Of a stretch of 64,000 bases of DNA, positions 8,639 to 16,998 are shown piece after piece. The translations under genes and the position numbers were made by a program. The stretch is from Paenibacillus sp. GSMTC-2017 (GTDB lineage: Bacteria; Bacillota; Bacilli; Paenibacillales; Paenibacillaceae). The notes beneath the pieces are model-generated. The model ran no database searches. It was not told the origin of the DNA and saw nothing but the letters and a program-made list of their open reading frames with translations. The number at the start of each line of letters is the position of its first letter. The first letter of the stretch is position 1. The stretch spans positions 930,001-994,000 of the forward strand of contig NZ_JAECMT010000002.1 of the NCBI RefSeq assembly GCF_016019935.1, in the 5' to 3' direction.

Positions 8639-10449
8639 TCGACATCCCACCAGCGGTGAATTGTGTCATGCACATTATATTTTTCAAGCCTTCTTTTCCA
8701 CACCGAACTAAACTCAACATCGCTCGAATCTGGTTCAGGAGAAGGCGGCGTGATAATAACCTTCGTAGGTATAGTAACACATTCACCGGCAACCAAACAC
8801 TCTCCATTTTGGAAAAAGGGAATCATACCCGATAGTGTGTTTAAATGATCAGGGAGTACATGATTTATAAAAGCTTGATCATTAGGATTAGTCACCCGTA
8901 GAACAAAGAAGTTTGAACACTGGGATACAATCGTTTCGCATAGATCAGATGGTCTTTGACTAATGATAAGTTGGTTAATTCCATATTTACGTCCTTCTTT
9001 TGCAATTCTGCCCAAATACTTTTTCGGGAGACGAGTAATAGCGTTTGACTCTTTAGGTATGTAATTATGAGCTTCTTCGAACACAAGATATAGTGGGAGT
9101 TTTTTTGGATTACGATCCCATAGCTTATACTCAAAGCATATACGAGATACAACTCCAATAATGATTGGCATAACCTCTGAAGGTAACGTCGATAAATTGA
9201 AGATAGTGAGTTGCGTTGTCTTTCTCCGAGATGGGACGGACAATAAACTCTCCATAAATGCATAAAATGCGGTAGATACGCCATAGTTTTTTGAGAACAA
9301 AAATTGGTAGCGTCGATCTGAATAAACACTTTGTAGTTTTTCAATTACTTGATCCAGCTCACCATAATAATTTTTATCTTGATGAACCTTATCATTCTTA
9401 CCATCTCTAGGAACGTTGGTCTGGCCTGAACTAGGTAAAAAATCACCAGTATTTATGTCTATAGCAGGCTCGTTATCCGAACTCCAAATAGTCTTTTTGT
9501 TTAATTTTATTAACGTAGGCAACAATTCTTCAACAAAAGAGTAATAAAGCGGAGCATTAATGTTTACTTTTTTTATCTCTCCAACAGTCGATTTTAATTT
9601 TATATGTTCTTTCTCTTTTAATGATACTATGACTTCTTTTAGGATTCGAATACCATTACTATTCTTGTTAAGATCCACTTCACCTAGAAAAACAGATTGA
9701 AACTCATCGAAATTTAACAGCCAATACGGAATGTAAAGATCTTTAGAATCTATCTTATTGACTTTAAAGCTACCTCTTTTATTTGGAAAGGCATTGCCAT
9801 ACTCATCATGAGGGTCGAAAAATACAACATGACTATATGGATGACTTTTTAGAACATTTTGCATAATACTTGCTACAGTAGATGATTTACCTGATCCTGT
9901 TGAACCCAAAATCACAGAATGCTTTCCAAGAAACTTATCTATATGAATAGCCACTTCCTCTACCTGTACGCCGGATGCTTTTCCAATAATTATTCCAGCA
10001 CCTTCATCCAATGCAAAAAGTTGCTTCTTCTCCTCAGGAGATAGCAAATAACAATTTGCATTAAACTTCGGATAATGTCCCGCTCCACGCATAAACTTCA
10101 ATATACTTTTTTCATTTAAAGCTTGATATCCAATTACTTTTGCAACTGCAATAGCCTTGTTCTTTGTCTCAAAACTTGTTTGATTATTATATGGATCTTG
10201 CTCAAATGATGAAACCAGCTTAATTTCTTCAAAAATACCAAAATGCATTACATTATGAGTTGACGGTCCGCCAATTAGGAATATATCTCCCACAGTTCCT
10301 ACATTGAGCTTGATATTTTTTCCTGCTTCTAAAACTTTTTCTTGCTCCAAGTTATCTCGTAGTACATCTTGATATATTTCTATGGTAACACTCATGCCTG
10401 TAATAGAAACTATTTGACCAAAGGGCTGGCTTTTCATTAATATATCCAT
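8635..10449 (-). CDS. HerA-family hexameric DNA translocase/helicase
   Basis: 604 residues. The N-terminal ~150 residues are beta-rich, starting FGQIVSITGMSVTI, and look like a HAS-barrel. They are followed by the HerA/FtsK-type ATPase: Walker A GSTGSGKS (182-189), VVFFDPHDEYG (208-218), Walker B YLVFEEAHNYIP (454-465), and ISQRPSD (496-502) ahead of a late arginine-rich coupling region. HerA proteins translocate on double-stranded DNA and act with a nuclease partner: NurA in archaea, and Sir2 or DUF4297 proteins in bacterial defence pairs. Here the partner encoded directly downstream is an OLD/TOPRIM nuclease. The start has AGGAG 11 bases upstream; ATG at codon 5 is an alternative. Confidence 0.85.
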   Translation of the reverse strand: MDILMKSQPFGQIVSITGMSVTIEIYQDVLRDNLEQEKVLEAGKNIKLNVGTVGDIFLIGGPSTHNVMHFGIFEEIKLVSSFEQDPYNNQTSFETKNKAIAVAKVIGYQALNEKSILKFMRGAGHYPKFNANCYLLSPEEKKQLFALDEGAGIIIGKASGVQVEEVAIHIDKFLGKHSVILGSTGSGKSSTVASIMQNVLKSHPYSHVVFFDPHDEYGNAFPNKRGSFKVNKIDSKDLYIPYWLLNFDEFQSVFLGEVDLNKNSNGIRILKEVIVSLKEKEHIKLKSTVGEIKKVNINAPLYYSFVEELLPTLIKLNKKTIWSSDNEPAIDINTGDFLPSSGQTNVPRDGKNDKVHQDKNYYGELDQVIEKLQSVYSDRRYQFLFSKNYGVSTAFYAFMESLLSVPSRRKTTQLTIFNLSTLPSEVMPIIIGVVSRICFEYKLWDRNPKKLPLYLVFEEAHNYIPKESNAITRLPKKYLGRIAKEGRKYGINQLIISQRPSDLCETIVSQCSNFFVLRVTNPNDQAFINHVLPDHLNTLSGMIPFFQNGECLVAGECVTIPTKVIITPPSPEPDSSDVEFSSVWKRRLEKYNVHDTIHRWWDVE

Positions 10450-11084
10450 AATGATTCACACTCCTCTAATACCTAAATCAATGTTACAATTATTGATTAA
10501 TTATTCCTACATCTTAACTATAGATAGAGATTTTTAGATTACTAAATGAGAATCATTTGAAAGTAAGACCCTAACAAAGCACTCGATCTACAATATTCGC
10601 CAAAAAATTTCATAATCCTTCCATCTTAAAAGTTGAAATCCAATATTGAATAAAAATATATAGTAAATGATTAATCATCTATACTATACAAATGATTCAA
10701 CCCCCATTCTAACGTGAATCTAAATCAAGAGTGCTTACTCATACTGCTCCCAAACTGAGCTACATAAAAGCACATCAAGATTAGGATTGTTAACGTTTAT
10801 GTTTGGTTAGCCAAGGGGATTCCTTCTCATTAATAGACGCTCTCTCATGTGATTTCTAAATCTTGATTGTAGAATGCTAAGGTTTATACAGTGAAGAATT
10901 TTAGCTGTGGATTTAGACACCCTGCTCCTCCATTTAAGCATTCTATTAGTTGCTTATTCAACCATTCAGTCCGCGCAGACTGAATCCCTGTGTTCGTCCC
11001 CGTTCTGGGCTTCACCAAACTAATTTATCCATAACAGGGTGTCCGAATCTGGATCGTTCATCCCCCTCCTAGGCTATCCACCAA
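10450..11084. other. Long intergenic stretch with inverted repeats, possible insertion-element relic
   Basis: No gene is seen. It contains the right-hand copy of the degenerate direct repeat. It also contains GACACCCTG (10916-10924) facing CAGGGTGTC (11035-11043), with imperfect matches extending outward to about 19 bp, and a perfect 8-bp hairpin (ATTCAGTC/GACTGAAT, 10964-10985) between them. The 10906-11053 segment therefore looks like a small element with terminal inverted repeats. Confidence 0.4.
10859..10926. repeat. Right degenerate direct repeat of the accessory block
   Basis: Counterpart of 4027-4090: the exact 13-mer AATCTTGATTGTA (10859-10871) and GATTTAGACACCCTGCT (10910-10926; 14 of 17 identical to the left copy) occur in the same order and at nearly the same spacing. 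Confidence 0.4.
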
Positions 11085-11118
11085 ATAAATAAAAGTCCAC
11101 GAAATTAATCGTGGACTT
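11085..11118 (-). terminator. Intrinsic terminator downstream of the second tRNA-Ala relic
   Basis: A 9-bp perfect stem (AAGTCCACG/CGTGGACTT) is followed by a T-rich tail on the minus strand. Confidence 0.75.
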
Positions 11119-11131
11119 GAACGGTTTATTT

Positions 11132-11210
11132 TGGTGGAGCCTAGGGGCTCGAACCCCTGACCTCTTAGCTGCCAGCGAAGCGCTCTCCCGCATTAGGGTA
11201 CTATACACCC
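11132..11210 (-). pseudogene. Decayed tRNA-Ala (GGC)
   Basis: The 3' half is well kept: anticodon loop CTGGCAG (GGC), AGGTC variable region, GGTTCGAGCC T-loop region, acceptor strand AGGCTCC and encoded CCA. The 5' half is damaged. Only G1-G2-G3 of the acceptor strand can pair, the D stem does not close, and the anticodon stem has a mismatch. Compared with the intact tRNA at 16999-17072 it is a different sequence type of tRNA-Ala. It has its own terminator, so it was once a complete gene. Confidence 0.7.
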
Positions 11211-11298
11211 AAAAATAGATATAGGGTTTCCATTATTTACAACATGTATAGTCTTAATTCATGAAGTGCTAACTAAAAAGCTTCCGTGTACTTTTTAG

Positions 11299-11478
11299 TT
11301 ACTTGCTCATTTGCGCTAACATTTTCAATAAAACCTTCACAGCCTCAGTTCTTGTTGCATTGGCGTGATGGGGCGAATTGCTTATCACGTTTGCCTTGCA
11401 CAATTCCTGCTTGCTTCACGTATGCAACGCTGCATTCGCCCACGTTGGAATGTCCTTGTCATCTGCGGGTCGAAAAGA
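11299..11478 (-). pseudogene. Relic of an SLH (S-layer homology) domain
   Basis: Read on the minus strand with frameshifts, it gives ADDKDIPTWANAA, then AYVKQAGIVQGKRDKQFAP, then NATRTEAVKVLLKMLAQMSK and a TAA stop (11299-11301). This is the usual end of an SLH-domain protein (DIPTWAKAAV..A...GIVQG....FAPN..ATRAEAV..L..ML). At least two frameshifts break it. It lies just upstream of, and opposite in strand to, an intact SLH protein gene. Confidence 0.65.
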
Positions 11479-11488
11479 AGAACAGCTC

Positions 11489-11520
11489 AAAACTAGCTGT
11501 AGCCGGGGGTGGGCAGTTTT
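11489..11520 (+). repeat. Partial copy of the hairpin at 15413-15470
   Basis: The segment CAAAACTAGCTGTAGCCG plus the following GGGGTGGGCAGTTTT matches 15431-15462 at about nine positions in ten. It lacks the left arm of the stem, so it cannot form the hairpin. The two copies flank the FG-GAP gene in direct orientation. Confidence 0.5.
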
Positions 11521-11717
11521 AGTGTTTAAGCGTGTTAATGGCGCGTTAACTTGGATGGATACTAGATCAACATATGGTGAATTTTACGTCTACTATGTTT
11601 TACTATAATCGAATATGCTAGCCGATGTTACATAGAGATTTACATTGACTAACTGGAATTTTTTATGTTATATTTGCGCAAGTCAACGTGTCGAAATATG
11701 TAAAGGGGTTGGATATT

Positions 11718-14700
11718 TTGTCAATTATGTTGAAGAAATTTAGTTCTAAGAGATTAAAATTAATGGTTATAAGTTTATGTTTAATTGTACTTATTCTACC
11801 TACTACCGCATTAAGCAAATCAAACTTTGAAGGAGCGGAAAACATCGGATTAGGCGCTCAGCCTAATGCGACTGATGTTGGTGATTTTAATAAAGATGGA
11901 CTACCTGATCTAGTAACTGCGAACTCGTATGAGAACCAGGTTTCAATTCTACTTAATGATCGTTCTGGTCTTTATCAGGAGAAACAGTATCCTGTTGGTA
12001 TTAAGCCCAGTGATGTAGCTGTTGGCGATCTGAATGGGGACAACATCGTAGATATTGTAACCGCTAACAGTGGGGATGGAGCTAGTGATATTCATTCTAG
12101 TACGGTATCTGTATTGGTAGGTCAAGCAGGCGGGGAGTTTAAGTCCACAGTAACCTATAATGTCTATATCAATAGTGTTGACTACAACACATTTACGCCT
12201 AGTTCAGTAACGATAGGGGATTTCAACAAAGATTCATTTAAAGATTTGGCTGTAACTAACCGTGACTCGCTTACAAATGAACATCACATTGTATTGTTAC
12301 TTGGTGAAGCTCCACAATCGGATGGGACGCTTATATATAGTGAGCCGATCCCTATTCGAGTAGGTTATGAGCCTAGTTCTATTACTTCGGGTGATACTAA
12401 TGGGGATGGCAACTTAGATTTTATTATTACCCATAGCAACGAAGGGAAAGTTTCTATTTTAACTAATAATGGAAACTTGATGTCGATGTCAACTACTGAA
12501 TATCCAATAGGGAACAACCCAAGAACATCTGTTATTGGAGATATGAATGGGGATGGTCATCCGGACATAGTTGCGGTTACTACTGGAGATTCGGCTGGAA
12601 TCTCTATTCTTCAAGGTGACGGACAAGGGTCATTTACGTCTGCCGTTAAATTTAAGGCTAGCTGCCCAAATTCATACGTGCCTGCTCTCGATGATCCATA
12701 CTCGCTTGCTCTCGCTGATCTAGACGGTGATGGTGATCTTGATTTGGCTGCTGGTTGTTCGGAGGCAACTCAAGTATCCATTTTATTAAATGAAAGTACA
12801 GGATCCGTGCTATCATTGCAAGCAGCTGTTCGATATGCTGTACAAGGTTCTTACTCTCAGGTAGCTATTGCTGATTTCAATTCTGATAATAAATTGGATG
12901 TAGTCGCTACAAATTATGATGAGTTTGGTAATAATGTGAATTTTTCCACTATTTTACTAGGTAGAGGGGACGGAACTTTACTTGCATCCGTTAATTATGA
13001 TGTTAGTGGCAGTCAACCATCTTCAGTTACAAGTTTCGACTTTGACGGAGATCGGAATTTGGATATAGCAACTGCAAATTTTAATTCTAATAACATGTCC
13101 ATCATGCGAGGTAATGGAAAAGGTCAGTTTGCAGCCGCCATTAATTATGTAGTTGGGAGTAAGCCTGCTCAACTTTTGTCAGTTGACCTTAACCTCGATG
13201 GTAAAAAAGACCTGGTCATTGCTAATTCTGGTGATAATACCATAACACGATTATTAAACGATGGGACAGGATCATTTATTAGCAAAAATTTTGTATCTAG
13301 CACCACATCTGGTTCTAAAGCTAGAACAATTACTGTTGCTGATTTTAATGGAGACAATAATCCCGATCTAGCTATAGCACATACAGGATCAAACCATCTA
13401 AGTGTGTTGCTTGGAGACGGTACTGGGGAATTTCAGATAAAAGATCATCCAGTTGATAATCGAATCGCCTCACCCGATTCCATCACTTCGGGTCATTTTA
13501 ATGATGATGACAAGATCGATCTGGCTATAGCTAACAAGGGAACGAAGAAAGTATATATTTTGTATGGACAAGGGGATGGAACGTTTACCTCTGGTGACGA
13601 ATACGGGGGCAGCAACGAACCAAGCGCGCTTGCTTCAGGTGATTTTAATCGTGATGGATGGGCTGATATAGCGGTTGCTATTAATGGTCCAACAGAATAT
13701 TCACTTCATATTCTATTCGGTAATCAAACGGGTACATTTCGAGAGGAAACGATTTCTACTTTTTCGAGTCAGGCTTTTTCACTAGCAGTGGGTGATTATA
13801 ACGGTGATAAGAAGTTGGATATTGCAGTTCCTACTTTATTACGTTCAGTATCTGTATTTATGGGCGATGGCACCGGCAGTTTTGGCTTGGAAAATAGTTA
13901 TAGTACCGATGTCATGCCTCGGTCGGTTGCGGCTGGCGATTTTAATAACGATAGTAAAGATGATCTAGCTACGGCTAACTACTATGCCGACAATGTCACG
14001 ATTATCAAAAGTTTCCCTCCTAAAGTTCCGGAAAGTGAACCATCAGTTACGCAACCAGATAACCCAAATCCAGTTAACACAATTCCAGATAACCCAATTA
14101 TATTAGATGATGTAAAGCTAGATAAAATAGCGACGTTAAAAGAAGTAGTTGTAGGAGGACAATCAACGACGATTGTGTCCCTTGATACTGAGAAATTGAT
14201 TGCTGTATTGGAAGGTAAAAACAATCAATCAATCATTATTCCAGTAACTTCTAAATCAGAAGTAATCCAGACAGAATTGAACGGTAAAATGATTAAATCA
14301 TTGGAGAAGACAGATACAGTTATAAAAATTGACACCAATGATGCTATGTATACCATCCCATCGAAACAGCTAATGATTGATCAAATCGCGTCTCAATTCG
14401 GTAATAACGTGAAGCTAGAAGATATTAAGTTAAACATTCGTATAGGAAAACCTACTACTGAAAGTAGGAAGTTGGTTGATTCTGCCGCCGCAAACCAAAA
14501 TGTGACTTTGGCTGCTCCAGCGATTAATTTTGAAATTATAGCTATGTATGAAGATCGTTCCATTAAGATCGATCGATTCGATAGTTACGTGTCACGTGAG
14601 ATTGTATTGCAGAATTTAACCGATCCCACTCAAATAACAACTGGCGTTGTATTGAATAAAGATGGAACAATATCCCACATTCCAACAAATGTATTTACAA

Positions 14701-15338
14701 AAGACGGCAAACTACATGCCGTAATGAATAGCTTAACGAATAGTACCTATTCGATTATATGGAACTCGAAGAAATTCGCCGATGTGCAAGGACATTGGAG
14801 TCAAAATGATGTCAATAATATGGCTTCGCGCCTCATTGTTGATGGTGTTACAGCAACAACCTTTCAACCTGATCAAGATATCACTCGTGCAGAGTTTCTC
14901 GCGATTGTTGTTAGAGCAATGGGCTTGAAGTCAGTTGAGCAAATCAACTTGCCACAGGATGTGAAGCCCTCAGATTGGCATGCATCTGTTGTACAGGCGG
15001 CTTTAACATATCAACTTGTTCAAGGTTTTGAGGATAATACGTTCAGACCTGATCAGAAGATAACAAGGCAAGAAGCCGCTGTGATCTTATCTAGAGCGAT
15101 GGAGATCACTTCGCTTGCGACGACCGTGACGGATGCCGAAACGAATAAAGCATTAAGTTCGTTTAAAGACAGTCAACAAGTTTCTGGTTGGGCGAAGAAA
15201 GCAGTAGCACTTATGGTTATTAACAATATCATGCAAGGCAATAATCAACATCTTACAGTTGCAAATCACCTATCCCGTGCACAAACTGCTGCAATTGTAA
15301 CAAGATTTTTACAGCAAGCAAAGTTGATTAATAAGTAA
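11718..15338 (+). CDS. Secreted FG-GAP/VCBS-repeat protein with three C-terminal SLH domains
   Basis: About 1,206 residues. A TTG start at 11718 is preferred because AAGGGG lies eight bases upstream; a GTG at 11688 opens the same frame. A signal peptide follows (basic KKFSSKRLK, a hydrophobic stretch, ALS-K cleavage). Next come 14 FG-GAP-type repeats with calcium-loop cores such as GDFNKDGLPDL, GDLNGDNIVDI and ADLDGDGDLDL, a number that suggests two seven-bladed propellers. A proline-rich linker (about residues 770-790) leads to a beta-rich domain of unknown type, then three SLH domains (about residues 1010-1200) that should hold the protein on the cell wall. The ligand is unknown; adhesion or glycan binding is inferred. 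Confidence 0.85.
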   Translation: MSIMLKKFSSKRLKLMVISLCLIVLILPTTALSKSNFEGAENIGLGAQPNATDVGDFNKDGLPDLVTANSYENQVSILLNDRSGLYQEKQYPVGIKPSDVAVGDLNGDNIVDIVTANSGDGASDIHSSTVSVLVGQAGGEFKSTVTYNVYINSVDYNTFTPSSVTIGDFNKDSFKDLAVTNRDSLTNEHHIVLLLGEAPQSDGTLIYSEPIPIRVGYEPSSITSGDTNGDGNLDFIITHSNEGKVSILTNNGNLMSMSTTEYPIGNNPRTSVIGDMNGDGHPDIVAVTTGDSAGISILQGDGQGSFTSAVKFKASCPNSYVPALDDPYSLALADLDGDGDLDLAAGCSEATQVSILLNESTGSVLSLQAAVRYAVQGSYSQVAIADFNSDNKLDVVATNYDEFGNNVNFSTILLGRGDGTLLASVNYDVSGSQPSSVTSFDFDGDRNLDIATANFNSNNMSIMRGNGKGQFAAAINYVVGSKPAQLLSVDLNLDGKKDLVIANSGDNTITRLLNDGTGSFISKNFVSSTTSGSKARTITVADFNGDNNPDLAIAHTGSNHLSVLLGDGTGEFQIKDHPVDNRIASPDSITSGHFNDDDKIDLAIANKGTKKVYILYGQGDGTFTSGDEYGGSNEPSALASGDFNRDGWADIAVAINGPTEYSLHILFGNQTGTFREETISTFSSQAFSLAVGDYNGDKKLDIAVPTLLRSVSVFMGDGTGSFGLENSYSTDVMPRSVAAGDFNNDSKDDLATANYYADNVTIIKSFPPKVPESEPSVTQPDNPNPVNTIPDNPIILDDVKLDKIATLKEVVVGGQSTTIVSLDTEKLIAVLEGKNNQSIIIPVTSKSEVIQTELNGKMIKSLEKTDTVIKIDTNDAMYTIPSKQLMIDQIASQFGNNVKLEDIKLNIRIGKPTTESRKLVDSAAANQNVTLAAPAINFEIIAMYEDRSIKIDRFDSYVSREIVLQNLTDPTQITTGVVLNKDGTISHIPTNVFTKDGKLHAVMNSLTNSTYSIIWNSKKFADVQGHWSQNDVNNMASRLIVDGVTATTFQPDQDITRAEFLAIVVRAMGLKSVEQINLPQDVKPSDWHASVVQAALTYQLVQGFEDNTFRPDQKITRQEAAVILSRAMEITSLATTVTDAETNKALSSFKDSQQVSGWAKKAVALMVINNIMQGNNQHLTVANHLSRAQTAAIVTRFLQQAKLINK

Positions 15339-15412
15339 TCACATAATGAGAACCGCGGACTTTTCCTCGACTTTTAATGGAACAGCGAAATGCCTTCTAA
15401 AGACATTCAACT

Positions 15413-15470
15413 AACAAAGAGAAACTGCCCAAAACTGGCTGTAGCCGAGGATGGGCAGTTTCTCTTTGTT
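15413..15470 (+). terminator. Long hairpin terminator after the FG-GAP/SLH gene
   Basis: A perfect 19-bp stem (AACAAAGAGAAACTGCCCA and its complement) encloses a 20-base loop that itself contains GGCT-GTA-GCC. The right arm ends TTTCTCTTTGTT, giving a modest T tail. Part of this hairpin recurs at 11489-11520. Confidence 0.7.
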
Positions 15471-15550
15471 ATAGCTGAAAACGGCTGATTTCATATGCAC
15501 GGGCAATCTCAGATGTGACGATTCATTCACGATATACACGCATCAACTCA

Positions 15551-16243
15551 TTAAGGCTCAACCGATTCGGCTACCTTTATGGCTTCATCGCCCGAAATCG
15601 GACCGGACACGCCATACTGAATGCCGTCAACCACCCAGAACAATTCCGTGAACTCGGCTTGCTCGAAAATAAAGCCGTCCGCTCCGCCCACTTTGGTCTG
15701 TGTGAACAGGTCCGTCGGGAACGCCGCCGGCATGCGGCTCACGCTGAACGTCACCGTCTTATCACCCGAGCCGTATGTGAAGTTCAAGTCTCTGAGCGGT
15801 TGGTCCTTCATTCCAACGCCGACGATCTCAGCCAGCTTGAAACCTTCCGGGGCGACCTCTGGAACATACACACCGGAACCGAAAGCTATTTTCGCTGCCT
15901 CCGCCGTTCCAAATGGAGTTGTATTCAACTGGGACAACTCCGAACCTGTGGCTCCTCCGTTTCCGGGCAGCACAGCTCCCGACGAATTATCCGTTGGTGT
16001 CGGTACTGCGGCGGGCTCTTGCAGCATCGGCAATTCCGTCACTATGACGACTGCCGCGACCAACGCTGCCGCTCCTGCAAGCCAGGCTTTCGGAAGAACG
16101 AATCGGCGGCGGCTTCTCTGTTCCGCGGCGGCTTGCTTCCTGATCTTCTGTTTAACGCTATCGTTCAATTCCATTTTAGAAAACAACATATCATCCGACT
16201 CCTTTTTCAAATGTTGACGTAAATTACGCTCCATGTCCATCAT
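15551..16243 (-). CDS. Membrane-anchored anti-sigma factor, DUF4367 family
   Basis: 230 residues. A charged cytoplasmic N-terminus (residues 1-45) is followed by one membrane segment (about 50-70, WLAGAAALVAAVVIVT), a Pro/Gly/Ser linker, and an extracytoplasmic DUF4367-type domain (VYVPEVAPEGF near 125, later FEQAEFTELFWVVDG). Its start overlaps the end of the ECF sigma gene by about 20 bases and has AAGGAGGAG seven bases upstream, the usual arrangement for a sigma factor and its regulator. It should hold the sigma factor at the membrane until a signal arrives; the signal is unknown. The coding sequence is visibly GC-richer than its surroundings. Confidence 0.75.
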   Translation of the reverse strand: MMDMERNLRQHLKKESDDMLFSKMELNDSVKQKIRKQAAAEQRSRRRFVLPKAWLAGAAALVAAVVIVTELPMLQEPAAVPTPTDNSSGAVLPGNGGATGSELSQLNTTPFGTAEAAKIAFGSGVYVPEVAPEGFKLAEIVGVGMKDQPLRDLNFTYGSGDKTVTFSVSRMPAAFPTDLFTQTKVGGADGFIFEQAEFTELFWVVDGIQYGVSGPISGDEAIKVAESVEP

Positions 16244-16787
16244 CGGTTATCTCCTCCTTGCGCATTTCCCGAGCCAACGCCTCGCGCGCCCGGTGCAGTC
16301 TGTTTCTCACGGTACCCTCTGGCGACGACGTCGCTTTTGCAATTTCCCGTGTGTCCAAGTCCAAATAATAATATAAATACAAAGCCTCCTGATACGGCAG
16401 AGGCAGACGCAGCATATGCTGCAAAATCTCGCTTTTCTGCAATCTTTTAAGCGCTTCTTCTTCCACGTTGAATGTCCGTCCCCGCTCCATCTGGCTGGGA
16501 TCGGTCGGCTGTTCCGTAAACATCCGCACGCCCATCTTGTCCCGGCAAACGTTGATGACGATCGTCGTCAACCAGGTTTTAACCGCGCTATCTCCACGAA
16601 ACGAGTTCCAGTTGCGATAAGCACGAAGAAATACCTCCTGACTGATATCCTCGGCAAAATGCTGATCTCCGGTATAAAAATAAGCGGTGCGCATGACCGT
16701 CGATCCATATTTTTCCATTAGCTGCTCTAGAGCTTGAGAGGGATCTTTCGGGTAATTTTCCTTGTTATTCGAGCCGGCCGGCTTCAC
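16224..16787 (-). CDS. ECF-subfamily RNA polymerase sigma factor
   Basis: 187 residues from a GTG start with GGAGGTG eight bases upstream. Region 2 (about residues 20-90) has the core-binding motif AEDISQEVFLRAYRNW and the -10 recognition area WLTTIVINVCRD. Region 4 (about 125-180) has LPYQEALYLYYYLDLDTREIA and SPEGTVRNRLHRARE, the -35-binding helix-turn-helix. The length and the absence of region 3 are typical of ECF factors. The anti-sigma gene follows and overlaps. The pair probably controls itself and an envelope-stress regulon, which is inference. Confidence 0.9.
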   Translation of the reverse strand: MKPAGSNNKENYPKDPSQALEQLMEKYGSTVMRTAYFYTGDQHFAEDISQEVFLRAYRNWNSFRGDSAVKTWLTTIVINVCRDKMGVRMFTEQPTDPSQMERGRTFNVEEEALKRLQKSEILQHMLRLPLPYQEALYLYYYLDLDTREIAKATSSPEGTVRNRLHRAREALAREMRKEEITDDGHGA

Positions 16788-16917
16788 TGATTTATCACCT
16801 CCACCTTATTAGACGGCCTGAGCGCATTTTTCGCTGCACTGCGCTTTAAATCTGACAGTCTATTTAAGATTTTGTGAATAATGGTATTCAAACTCTCTCC
16901 TCTAAAATGAAAATTTG

Positions 16918-16971
16918 GCAAAAAAACGGCACCTCCATTGTTAGTCGTGTCCAACAATGAAGGTGCCGTTT
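16918..16971 (-). terminator. Intrinsic terminator of tRNA-Ala
   Basis: A long stem (AAACGGCACCT..CATTGTT with its complement) is followed by T7 on the minus strand, about 30 bases past the tRNA CCA end. Confidence 0.85.
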
Positions 16972-16998
16972 ATATTAGGCTGCGTATATTTATTTATT

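Noticed and set aside
11286..11608. Two plus-strand frames of 76-78 residues before the FG-GAP gene
   Set aside because: They lie antisense to the SLH relic and over the partial hairpin copy; no start site or homology is seen.
15515..16222. Long plus-strand frames (235 and 198 residues) opposite the anti-sigma gene
   Set aside because: They arise from the GC-rich codon use of the real minus-strand gene; the encoded peptides are low in hydrophobic pattern and unlike any family.
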